DNA from: an uncultured Eubacterium sp.
GTDB lineage: Bacteria; Bacillota; Clostridia; Lachnospirales; Lachnospiraceae
Reading direction: 5' to 3'
Length of the DNA: 42,461 nucleotides
NCBI GenBank assembly: GCA_905236735.1
Contig: CAJOOU010000050.1
Span: forward strand, 1-42,461
Shown here: positions 33,970 through 41,877 of the stretch, one piece after another
How the letters are laid out: the number at the start of each line of letters is the position of its first letter
Numbering within the stretch: position 1 is the first letter of the stretch
Position numbers and translations under genes: made by a program
Notes under the pieces: generated by a model
Seen by the model: the letters and a program-made list of their open reading frames with translations, nothing else
What the model was told of the DNA's origin: nothing
Databases searched by the model: none

Positions 33970-34449
33970 ATGAAAATTACAGTATTATGCGTAGGAAAGA
34001 TAAAAGAAAAATATTTCACCTCGGCAATTGCCGAATATTCCAAGAGACTCGGGCGCTACTGCACCTTTGAAATAAAAGAAGTGGCTGATGAAAAGACTCC
34101 CGATAATGCATCCGAAAAAGAGTGTTCTATTATTAAAGAAAAGGAAGGTGCAAGACTTGAAAAGCTATTGGACGAAAGCAGCTATAAGATTGCGCTTTGC
34201 ATAGATGGAAATATGATAGACTCCGTAGAACTTTCAAAAAAGATTGAAAGCATTAAGCTTTCAGGGAAAAGTCATATTGTATTTATAATAGGAGGCTCTC
34301 TGGGACTGGCGGATTCCATTGTCAAAAAAGCCGACTACAGGCTCAGTTTTTCCATGATGACCTTCCCTCATCAGCTGATGAGGGTTATTCTAAGTGAACA
34401 GATTTACCGTGCTTTTCGCATTGCTGCCGGCGAACCCTACCACAAATAA
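33970..34449 (+). CDS. rlmH: 23S rRNA m3-pseudouridine 1915 methyltransferase
   Basis: 159 aa, SPOUT-class methyltransferase. It methylates pseudouridine 1915 in helix 69, a site first isomerised by RluD, which is also in this window. The family N-terminus MKITVLCVGKIKEKY, the SAM-site loop FIIGGSLGL and the C-terminal EQIYRAFRIAAGEPYHK are present. The start is fixed by this conserved N-terminus, although no ribosome site precedes it. Confidence 0.97.
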   Translation: MKITVLCVGKIKEKYFTSAIAEYSKRLGRYCTFEIKEVADEKTPDNASEKECSIIKEKEGARLEKLLDESSYKIALCIDGNMIDSVELSKKIESIKLSGKSHIVFIIGGSLGLADSIVKKADYRLSFSMMTFPHQLMRVILSEQIYRAFRIAAGEPYHK

Positions 34450-34490
34450 TGCCCGCTTCAAGTCTCGCTCGCGAGGCGAGGTAAATTATT
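34443..34490 (+). other. Hairpin between rlmH and xpt
   Basis: CTCGC and GCGAG pair around a 7-nt loop that contains the palindrome CTCGCGAG, and AAATAAT (34443-34449) can pair with ATTATTT (34484-34490) outside it. The GC-rich core stands out from its surroundings. There is no clean T-run, so it is a weak terminator at best. The rest of the 139-bp gap holds the xpt promoter, and I see no purine riboswitch. Confidence 0.35.
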
Positions 34491-34525
34491 TAAGCCGTAG
34501 GCAAAGTATCCGCATCATTTTAATA

Positions 34526-34554
34526 TTGTTTATAAGATTAAAATATCATATAAT
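34526..34554 (+). promoter_or_regulatory. Promoter of xpt
   Basis: TTGTTT (34526-34531), a 17-nt spacer and a perfect TATAAT (34549-34554). Transcription would start near 34561, giving a leader of about 28 nt, too short for a riboswitch. Confidence 0.7.
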
Positions 34555-34588
34555 ATATGAAAATATACATCATTCGGAGGAAAGCAAA

Positions 34589-35161
34589 TTGAAACTGTTA
34601 GAAGAGAGAATTATTTCCGAGGGGAAGGCGTTAAACGGCGAAGTGCTTAAGGTTGACGGGTTTATAAACCATCAGGTAGACGCTGAATTAATGAAAGAAA
34701 TCGGAAAAGATATTGCCGCTCATTTCAGCGGAAGGGGTATTACTAAAATTGTTACAATAGAAAGTTCAGGTATAGCTCCTGCTCTTATGACAGCCCTTGA
34801 GATGGATCTCCCGATGATTATCTTAAAAAAGGCTCCGTCCAAGGTATTAAACGAAAATCTTGCCCATACTGTAGTTACTTCCTATACAAAGGGCACAAGC
34901 TATGATCTTACATTAAACCGTGATTTTATGAGCGAAAACGACCATGTACTTATTATAGACGATTTCCTTGCAAACGGTGAGGCTGCAACCGGGGCTTTAA
35001 GGCTCCTTCGTTCCGTACACGCCACAATAGCCGGTATATCGGTTCTTATCGAAAAATCTTTTCAGCCCGGCCGCTCCAAAATCGAATCACAGGGCATAGA
35101 AGTTTATTCTCTTGCCCGTATTGCCAGACTTGATAAAGACATTGTTGAATTTAAGGCATAG
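34589..35161 (+). CDS. xpt: Xanthine phosphoribosyltransferase
   Basis: 190 aa, usual length. It converts xanthine and PRPP to XMP in purine salvage. Conserved pieces are IESSGIAPALMTALEM, LKKAPSKVLNE, and the PRPP-binding motif VLIIDDFLANGEAATG. The start is TTG at 34589: CGGAGG lies 8 nt upstream and the family N-terminus (KLLEERI) starts right there. The leader is short and no purine riboswitch is seen, unlike in B. subtilis. It is convergent with the zinc-ribbon gene. Confidence 0.95.
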   Translation: MKLLEERIISEGKALNGEVLKVDGFINHQVDAELMKEIGKDIAAHFSGRGITKIVTIESSGIAPALMTALEMDLPMIILKKAPSKVLNENLAHTVVTSYTKGTSYDLTLNRDFMSENDHVLIIDDFLANGEAATGALRLLRSVHATIAGISVLIEKSFQPGRSKIESQGIEVYSLARIARLDKDIVEFKA

Positions 35162-35180
35162 ATATTATATGCCAGATACG

Positions 35181-35197
35181 CAGGATATAATCCTGCA
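35181..35197. terminator. Hairpin between convergent xpt and zinc-ribbon gene
   Basis: GCAGGAT (35181-35187) and ATCCTGC (35191-35197) form a 7-bp stem with a 3-nt loop. The flanks are AT-rich (AATTATATAC) but lack a T-run, so this is a plausible but weak terminator for the converging genes. Confidence 0.45.
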
Positions 35198-35233
35198 ATT
35201 ATATACAGATACCCTCTGGATTTATCATTCATC

Positions 35234-36415
35234 CTACTCCTCCGTTTCTGTGTCTATGGACAAAGCAGTATCCTCCTGCACTTCCTCATCCGGCGGAAGA
35301 TATACATATGTTCTTGATGTTACAGATGAATACATGCCGTTTTTGTCGCATATTATCACTGAGAAAATATTATTACCCTCAAGCAGCTTTAAAGGTCCCG
35401 AATATACACTTGATGAAGCGGTCGGAGTGCTTCCGTCCCAGGTATAATAAGCTGTTGCACCATCGGGGACAGAAACGTTAATCTCCATCTGCGAAGTATA
35501 GGTACCGGACGAAAGCGAAACGCTCGGAGCCTCGGGCGTGGTAAGAGTTATAACATATGTTTCCTCCGAAACAAGGCTGCTTCGTCCTTTTTCATCCACG
35601 CAGATCGCCGAAAGAGTTGTTTCACCGTCACCAATCTCTATGGCACCACCGTATATCTGCGACTGTTCGGTTGGCTCGCTGCCATCGGTAGTATAATATA
35701 TACTGAGATTATCCTCGGAAGAAATCTCCACCTTAAGTACATCATCATATTCTCCTCCCCTTATGGAGATAATGGGAGCAGATACAAGGTAATCGCCGAA
35801 TAACGACAAAATATCATCATTGGTTACATCCTTTGCGAGAGCAAGCATATTTTCATAGTCATCCTGTGTATTGTAAATTTCAATCAAAAGACTGTAGGCA
35901 TCTCTTGATGCCGGGTCGATTTCCACTGCCTCGAGAAGTACTTCTATGGCGCTTTCATAATCTTCAAGGGCCATATAGCACTGCCCCATCAAAACTCTGG
36001 CATCCACGCTTTTTCCGTTAATGGAAAGGGCTGTATTAAGGTATTCTATGGCTTTGCTGTAGTTTGCATCCGAATACTGCTCAAGTGCCATCTTGTACTG
36101 GTAATCATAGGAATTTTTATGTCTTTTGCCCGTGAATACGGCAATTAAAAGTACTACAATTACTATAAGACCAATAAGGCCGCATATTACAGCCTTTAGG
36201 GTTTTTTTCTTTCTGGCTGCTTTTGCCTCCTCTTTCTGCTGTCTCAGCCGTTCCTCTTCTTCGGCCTTTTTCTTCTCTTCCCTGTCATCAATCATTTCCC
36301 TGAGCAGCTCGTCATCGGAAATATTATATTCCGGCACAAGCTGCAGCTCGCTGCCGCAGACAGAGCAATACATATTGCCGTTTTTTATTTCCGCTCCGCA
36401 ATTTTTACACTTCAT
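35234..36415 (-). CDS. Zinc-ribbon, TPR and CHB_HEX_C-like membrane protein
   Basis: 393 aa, a mosaic of unknown function. In order: an N-terminal zinc ribbon (Cys3, Cys6, Cys17, Cys20); a charged coiled coil (about 35-72); one membrane helix (about 74-95); two or three TPR repeats (about 104-205, with YSKAIEYLNTALSIN and YESAIEVLLEAVEID); and two beta-sandwich repeats each with an IYYTTDGSEPT / AYYTWDGSTPT signature (240-249 and 323-332), like the C-terminal domain of chitobiase-type proteins. The C-terminal tail is acidic. The topology implies a cytosolic zinc ribbon and an external TPR-beta part. The ATG at 36415 follows ftsK by 14 bp, so it is probably the last gene of that operon. Confidence 0.85.
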   Translation of the reverse strand: MKCKNCGAEIKNGNMYCSVCGSELQLVPEYNISDDELLREMIDDREEKKKAEEEERLRQQKEEAKAARKKKTLKAVICGLIGLIVIVVLLIAVFTGKRHKNSYDYQYKMALEQYSDANYSKAIEYLNTALSINGKSVDARVLMGQCYMALEDYESAIEVLLEAVEIDPASRDAYSLLIEIYNTQDDYENMLALAKDVTNDDILSLFGDYLVSAPIISIRGGEYDDVLKVEISSEDNLSIYYTTDGSEPTEQSQIYGGAIEIGDGETTLSAICVDEKGRSSLVSEETYVITLTTPEAPSVSLSSGTYTSQMEINVSVPDGATAYYTWDGSTPTASSSVYSGPLKLLEGNNIFSVIICDKNGMYSSVTSRTYVYLPPDEEVQEDTALSIDTETEE

Positions 36416-36429
36416 ATAGCCTTTCCCCT

Positions 36430-38976
36430 TTAAAGATATTCTTCCTTATACTGTTCAAACTGTTCTTCACTCATAAGGATTTGTCTCGGCTTTGTACCTT
36501 CTTCCGGTCCGACAATTTCAGCATCCGCGAGCTGATCCATTATACGCGCAGCCCTGTTAAATCCTATTCTGAACTTTCTCTGGAGTGAGCCTATGGATGC
36601 CTTATCCGCGTTAATGATAAATTCGGCGGCCTGGGCAAAAAGTTCATCCCTTTCGTCTGCCGTCTGCGACACCTCCGAAGATGATGATGCTGTGGTATTG
36701 TGAATTTCCTCTATGGCACTGCCCACATCATCATTATCCGTTTGAGCCGTATAGTTTTCTTTTATGTAGCTTACAACATTTGCCACCTCTTTGTCGTCCA
36801 CAAATGCTCCCTGTACTCTCTTGGGTTTGGAAAGTCCCTGCGGATAATAAAGCATATCGCCTTTACCGAGCAGTTTTTCCGCACCGTTCATATCAAGAAT
36901 TGTTCGTGAATCAACTCCCGACGAAACCGAAAAAGCTATTCGCGAAGGCATATTCGCCTTGATAAGACCTGTAATGACATTTACGCTCGGTCTTTGAGTT
37001 GCTATTATAAGATGTATTCCGCAGGCTCTCGCAAGCTGTGCAAGTCTGCATATTGCATCCTCCACATCTCCCGGGGCTACCATCATAAGGTCGGCAAGCT
37101 CGTCAACGATAACAACAATCTGCGGAAGTTTTTGGGGCATTTCCTCTTCGGGAACGCCTGTTATTTCATCCACATGCCTGTTATATGCAAATATATCCCT
37201 TACTCCGGTGGTTGCGAATTTATTATATCTGTCGGTCATCTCATTAACAGCCCAGTTAAGTGCTGCAGCTGCTTTTTTGGGGTCTGTTACAACATTTGTA
37301 AGCAGATGAGGTATACCGTTATAAACAGAAAGCTCAACCACCTTGGGATCAATCATAATCATTTTCACTTCTTCAGGCGATGCATGATACAAAATGCTCA
37401 TTATTATCGTATTTATACATACCGATTTACCCGAACCCGTAGCACCGGCAATGAGCAGGTGAGGCATCTTTGCAATATCCGCAATAACAACTCCTCCGCC
37501 TATATCTTTTCCTGCCGTAAAGGCAATCTTTGACTTTTGTTTTTTAAAGGTATCAGATTCAAGAAGTTCTCTTAAAGTAACCGTGACATTTTCCTTATTG
37601 GGCACCTCTATACCTATAACGGATTTGCCGGGTATCGGAGCTTCTATACGGATATCTGCCGCTGCAAGAGCCAGCTTTATATCGTCAGCAAGACCTACGA
37701 TTTTTGAAACCTTAACTCCGGCATTAGGTAAAATCTCATACCTCGTAACCGAAGGTCCCATTTCAAATCCCGTAACGGTCGCGTCAACACCGAAACTGTT
37801 TAAAGTACTCTGCAGTTTATCCTTAACTGAAGCATTGTCGTTTTTAAGTGTTTTGGCCTTTGGACTTGCCAGAAGTTCAAGCGGAAAACTCTTGTACGGC
37901 GACTGTGATTTTTCATCGTTTATACTGATTTTGTCTCCGGCAGGTTCAGCAGGCTTATTTCTGACTCTGTCTGCAGCAGGCGGCTTAGCAAAAACTTCTT
38001 TTTCGTATACCTTAGCCTTATCTTCTTTTTCAGGCTTATATATATCAGATGGCTCAAAAGAGTCAAAAGTTTCCGATAAATCCGCATCATCATATATCTC
38101 TGTCTGTACGGGAGAAACATCGGCAGCTGCCAAACCGCTTTGATAATCCGATGCCGGTTTAGACATTAAACTCATATTAGAATTCAGCTGCTCTATTACG
38201 GTATTTGAAAAATAGCTGTCTTTAGCCTCTTCTTCTGCCGGCTCATCTATGGAAAGTTCTTTCAAATCATCACTTTCATAACCCGGATTAACAGCCCCTT
38301 CTGACGGTCCTACTGTTGTATCAAAACTTACTCCCGTTCTTTTTTTATCCATTCTGAGTTTTTTATCGGCTTTGTTTTCGGCGATGATTTCACGCATTGC
38401 TCTGGTTTTGTCACGGGATGCGGCATATACATCACTTCCGCCTTTTATTGCCGCGTCGACAAAGGATATTTCCGTCATAAAAACAAGACAGATAATCATT
38501 AAGGCAACATCAATAATATAACATGCAATAAGTCCGAAAACAGGTCTAAGCACTATTTCAAGTATGCCTCCGCAGAATCCTCCGCCAAGTCTGTTTTCTC
38601 TGGAAAATGTGATAATACTTCCGAGTCCGTTTGCCATATCATATCCTCCGGTAAGGAGTTCGAAAAACAGACATAAAAGTATAAAGAATACCCAAAAAGC
38701 AATTGTTTTGGGTATTCTTCCTGTATTGTTTTTCCTGATATACAGATAAACAATGCTTCCTATTACGCATATAGGAAACACATATGCCATTATACCGAAT
38801 ACGGAAAAAGTAACAAATCTGCAAACAGCAGCAAAACTTCCGCCTATTCCGAGTGTGCCCATAAAAATCAGCACACTAAATACTGCGATTAAGATTCTAA
38901 CCGCATCATCACGCACCAGATTGCTTTGCTCATTATTATGCTTTACATTTTTTCTAGTCTTCTTCGTCCGGCTCAT
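36430..38976 (-). CDS. ftsK: FtsK/SpoIIIE family DNA translocase
   Basis: 848 aa. About four N-terminal membrane helices (residues 25-190), a poorly conserved acidic linker, then the motor with Walker A GATGSGKS (Lys517), Walker B VVIVDELADLMM, and IIATQRPSVNVITGLIKANMPSRIAF. A C-terminal winged helix (gamma domain, about 770-848) for DNA sequence reading is present. It pumps chromosome ends through the septum. The start ATG at 38976 lies inside yebC (23-bp overlap) with GGAGGT about 14 nt upstream. A longer open frame adding 28 residues is rejected because it overlaps yebC in another frame. Confidence 0.96.
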   Translation of the reverse strand: MSRTKKTRKNVKHNNEQSNLVRDDAVRILIAVFSVLIFMGTLGIGGSFAAVCRFVTFSVFGIMAYVFPICVIGSIVYLYIRKNNTGRIPKTIAFWVFFILLCLFFELLTGGYDMANGLGSIITFSRENRLGGGFCGGILEIVLRPVFGLIACYIIDVALMIICLVFMTEISFVDAAIKGGSDVYAASRDKTRAMREIIAENKADKKLRMDKKRTGVSFDTTVGPSEGAVNPGYESDDLKELSIDEPAEEEAKDSYFSNTVIEQLNSNMSLMSKPASDYQSGLAAADVSPVQTEIYDDADLSETFDSFEPSDIYKPEKEDKAKVYEKEVFAKPPAADRVRNKPAEPAGDKISINDEKSQSPYKSFPLELLASPKAKTLKNDNASVKDKLQSTLNSFGVDATVTGFEMGPSVTRYEILPNAGVKVSKIVGLADDIKLALAAADIRIEAPIPGKSVIGIEVPNKENVTVTLRELLESDTFKKQKSKIAFTAGKDIGGGVVIADIAKMPHLLIAGATGSGKSVCINTIIMSILYHASPEEVKMIMIDPKVVELSVYNGIPHLLTNVVTDPKKAAAALNWAVNEMTDRYNKFATTGVRDIFAYNRHVDEITGVPEEEMPQKLPQIVVIVDELADLMMVAPGDVEDAICRLAQLARACGIHLIIATQRPSVNVITGLIKANMPSRIAFSVSSGVDSRTILDMNGAEKLLGKGDMLYYPQGLSKPKRVQGAFVDDKEVANVVSYIKENYTAQTDNDDVGSAIEEIHNTTASSSSEVSQTADERDELFAQAAEFIINADKASIGSLQRKFRIGFNRAARIMDQLADAEIVGPEEGTKPRQILMSEEQFEQYKEEYL

Positions 38977-39697
38977 CCCAGTTGTGATATACCTCCTGCA
39001 CATCATCATCTTCATCAAGTAAGTCAAGCGTCTTGCGGATGTGATAAATATCCTGTTCATCGCTTAGTTCCACATAGGTCTGCGGAATCATTGTAACTTC
39101 TGCCGAAGCCATTGGTATACCTGCAGCTTCCAGAGACTCTCTTACCTGAGAAAAATCAGCGGGACTTGTAAGAATTTCATAGCTGTCGTCCTCTTCGTTA
39201 AAGTCTTCGGCGCCGGCATCAAGTGCCGTCATCATAAGTTCATCACCGTCTCCGTCAAACTCTTCTTTAGCTACGATAATCTGTCCCTTTTCATCAAACA
39301 TATAAGATACGCATCCTGTGGTACCTACATTACCGTTGCCCTTTGTAAATGCGCTTCTGACATTGGCTGCTGTACGGTTTTTGTTGTCGGTAAGTGCCCT
39401 GACAATAATAGCCGTACCGTTCGGACCGTATCCTTCGTATGTAATTGTTTCGTAGTTAACGCTTCCGACATCTCCGGCAGCCTTTTTGATGCCTCTTTCT
39501 ATGGTATCGTTTGGCATATTGTTGGATTTGGCCTTTGCTATTACATCACGAAGCTTGCTGTTGTTTGTCGGATCCGGACCGCCTTCTTTTACGGCAACCG
39601 CGATTTCCCTGCCGATAACGGTAAAAATCTTTCCTTTGGCTTTATCGTTTTTTTCCTTTTTATGTTTAATGTTTGCAAATTTTGAATGTCCTGACAT
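38954..39697 (-). CDS. yebC: YebC/PmpR family protein
   Basis: 247 aa. The start MSGHSKFANIKHKKEKNDKA is the family hallmark, followed by GPNGTAIIVRALTDNKNRTA. YebC proteins have been described as transcriptional regulators and, more recently, as factors easing ribosome stalling. The C-terminus is highly acidic. The ATG at 39697 has GGAAGG upstream; a longer in-frame start that would overlap the CBS gene lacks homology. It is followed by ftsK with an overlap of 23 bp. Confidence 0.96.
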   Translation of the reverse strand: MSGHSKFANIKHKKEKNDKAKGKIFTVIGREIAVAVKEGGPDPTNNSKLRDVIAKAKSNNMPNDTIERGIKKAAGDVGSVNYETITYEGYGPNGTAIIVRALTDNKNRTAANVRSAFTKGNGNVGTTGCVSYMFDEKGQIIVAKEEFDGDGDELMMTALDAGAEDFNEEDDSYEILTSPADFSQVRESLEAAGIPMASAEVTMIPQTYVELSDEQDIYHIRKTLDLLDEDDDVQEVYHNWDEPDEED

Positions 39698-39701
39698 TTC
39701 A

Positions 39702-40628
39702 TTAACCTTCCTTTTCTTCTTTTTCAAGTTTAACCGCAAGTACAGATTTCACGGTTTTGTTTTTTACTGATAGTGTTTTAAACAAATATCCCTTGTACGA
39801 AACCTCAAACCTTTCATTGTCATCCGGAATCTTGTCAATAAGGGCAATAATAAGACCGTTGAGCGTATCAATATCATCATTATCGATTTCGATACCGAGA
39901 GCTTCACCTACATCATCAAGCTCAGTTCTACCGTCAATTATAAATGAGTTCATCCCACGCTTTATAATCATGTTCTCGGCTTTGTCATGCTCATCTTCAA
40001 TATTGCCGAATACTTCCTCAAGTATATCTTCCATTGTAACTATACCCGATGTCTGTCCGTATTCATCAACAACTATAACCATGTGTTTTTTTGTTTTCTG
40101 CATGGTTTTAAACAAAATATTAATATTCTGCGTTTCAGGTATGAAAAGAGGATCCGAAACAAGGCCCGGAATTTCACAGAGACTTAAGGTTGTATTTCTG
40201 TTCTTTCTGTAATATACAAAGGCATCTTTTATATGCAGGATACCGATAATGTGATCGATATCATCCTTGTATACCGGAAATCTCGAATAATTTTCACCGA
40301 GCATATAATCAAGGGCTTCCTCGAAGCTCATTTCCTCATCCAGTCCGGCGACATTTTTCCTGACCGTCATAATGTCATCCGCCTGTGTGTCGGAAAACTC
40401 AAAAATATTGTTAATCATTTCAGCTTCACTTGAAAGTATGGTTCCTTTTTCATGACCTTCATTAACCATGGAAATGATTTCTTCTTCGGTAACATCCTCA
40501 GCTGCAATTTTTTTTGCGTTTTCTTTTTTCTTCATCCAGAAATATACTATGAAGCAAATAACTGCCGTAAGTAATAATACTCCGCCGATAAGAACTGCAA
40601 TAAGTATAAGCGGCGCGGAATCATCCAT
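39702..40628 (-). CDS. CBS-pair protein with CorC/HlyC domain, single membrane helix
   Basis: 308 aa. One N-terminal membrane helix (about 8-30) is followed by a short linker, a CBS pair (about 80-215, with IMTVRKNVAGLDEEM and VVDEYGQTSGIVTMEDILEE) and a C-terminal transporter-associated (CorC_HlyC) domain. It resembles the cytosolic part of hemolysin C/CNNM magnesium transporters but lacks the multi-helix DUF21 domain, so transport is doubtful; an adenosine-nucleotide sensing role is possible. The ATG at 40628 is chosen over a GTG four codons upstream. It begins the operon with yebC and ftsK. Confidence 0.88.
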   Translation of the reverse strand: MDDSAPLILIAVLIGGVLLLTAVICFIVYFWMKKKENAKKIAAEDVTEEEIISMVNEGHEKGTILSSEAEMINNIFEFSDTQADDIMTVRKNVAGLDEEMSFEEALDYMLGENYSRFPVYKDDIDHIIGILHIKDAFVYYRKNRNTTLSLCEIPGLVSDPLFIPETQNINILFKTMQKTKKHMVIVVDEYGQTSGIVTMEDILEEVFGNIEDEHDKAENMIIKRGMNSFIIDGRTELDDVGEALGIEIDNDDIDTLNGLIIALIDKIPDDNERFEVSYKGYLFKTLSVKNKTVKSVLAVKLEKEEKEG

Positions 40629-40670
40629 AAATAAAAACACCTGCCTTTAAAAAATATTAAACACCAAAAA

Positions 40671-40699
40671 ATTTTACTATTTATAGCAAAAATAGTCAA
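40671..40699 (-). promoter_or_regulatory. Promoter of the CBS-yebC-ftsK operon
   Basis: On the minus strand TTGACT (40694-40699), 17 nt and TAAAAT (40671-40676) form a near-consensus SigA promoter. The -35 overlaps the stop of the upstream gene. The predicted start is about 35 nt before the CBS gene ATG. Confidence 0.75.
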
Positions 40700-41877
40700 G
40701 CATACTGCTTTATTAATGCTTCTACAACCTCAAGAATATCCCTGACTTCACTGCTAAGTGCTGCTTCTTTTTCAGCAGCTTTTGAGATTCTGTCATATTC
40801 GTACTGCATGTTTTTGACAATCTGTTCTATACGACTGCGGCATTTTTGTCTCTGCTCAATATACTTATGCCTGATTTCCACCATTTCCTTATCGTCAACA
40901 AGAGCCGGAGCCGCATGAATCCAGATATTTTTATCAAAAAGATTATAATCTCCGAGTTCTCTCAGCAATACCTTTTTATAATAGTCAAGGTCCTCATTTG
41001 CCCTCTCATACGCATCCCTTTCCCTTACGGCCTGAAGGTACTGTTCCCAGAGATATCCCAGTTCATACGAGCTTTTGACATTGTATTTTTCGTATGCATA
41101 GTTTACGGCATTTGTAATAGTTACATACTTTGCCTTCATCTGGTTTAAAAGTACTATCGCCCTGTTAATATTGGCTTCGGCCTGTTTTAATCTCTTTTGA
41201 TTATTCTGTATTCTGACAAAAATAATCATAACAGCTGCAGCTATGGCAGCACTTACGGAAAGCGCCGGCAGATTCATATCTATGCGGTATCTGACCGTTG
41301 CCACAGCGCATATGACCATCCACACCGCAAATACCACGAGTATCACATAAAGAAGTCTGTTTAAAAGAGACTGTTCCGAACTTATTTCGGATATCTCGAT
41401 TGCCCATAAATGTTTTTCGCCTTCAAGATGCTGCATATCACGCTTTACGACATTCTGATAAGCCTCGTTGGATTTAAGGTCGTTAATTCTGTCCGGCATA
41501 TCGTTTTGAACTCTGTCAAACTCACTCATCCTCTCATCGGGAATCTGCACGCTTTTCATCCTGTATTTGTCTTTGGTAGTATTCAGGTTAATGATGTTTT
41601 TGGCTGTCTGCGCGAGATCCTCCCTCTCGTTTTCCGGCAGATTGATTATGATTTCCGTGTCGTTTAAATATCCGGTTAACACCTCATACTCTGACTTTTC
41701 TTTCTTAAGGTCTCCCACAAGCTCCATAATTTTTTCGCAACTGCCTATAACACTCTGCTCGCTGCCTATATATGAGTGTTCATAGTTTGCCCCGGATATA
41801 ATTTCTTCGTATTCTTCCGATATATCATTTGCTTTTTTTTTGCTGAGTTTTCCAAATAATTTACGAAACAGCCCCAT
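40696..41877 (-). CDS. Membrane coiled-coil protein of unknown function
   Basis: 393 aa; I do not recognise the family. An amphipathic basic N-terminus (MGLFRKLFGKLSKKK) precedes a long charged coiled-coil region (about 45-170). Two membrane helices follow (about 174-194 and 203-223), then a second long coiled coil (about 225-390). The symmetric layout, two coiled coils around a membrane hairpin, resembles structural or scaffold proteins. The ATG at 41877 has GAGGG upstream and overlaps the preceding TPR-like gene by 17 bp, so the two are co-translated and probably act together. Confidence 0.8.
   Translation of the reverse strand: MGLFRKLFGKLSKKKANDISEEYEEIISGANYEHSYIGSEQSVIGSCEKIMELVGDLKKEKSEYEVLTGYLNDTEIIINLPENEREDLAQTAKNIINLNTTKDKYRMKSVQIPDERMSEFDRVQNDMPDRINDLKSNEAYQNVVKRDMQHLEGEKHLWAIEISEISSEQSLLNRLLYVILVVFAVWMVICAVATVRYRIDMNLPALSVSAAIAAAVMIIFVRIQNNQKRLKQAEANINRAIVLLNQMKAKYVTITNAVNYAYEKYNVKSSYELGYLWEQYLQAVRERDAYERANEDLDYYKKVLLRELGDYNLFDKNIWIHAAPALVDDKEMVEIRHKYIEQRQKCRSRIEQIVKNMQYEYDRISKAAEKEAALSSEVRDILEVVEALIKQYA

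Noticed and set aside
34450..34588. Purine (guanine/xanthine) riboswitch before xpt
   Set aside because: No conserved three-way junction core or loop sequences are visible, and the predicted promoter leaves only about 28 nt of leader.
36994..37533. Plus-strand open frame of about 180 codons inside ftsK
   Set aside because: It is antisense to the ftsK motor domain, and its sequence has no membrane, domain or start signal of its own.
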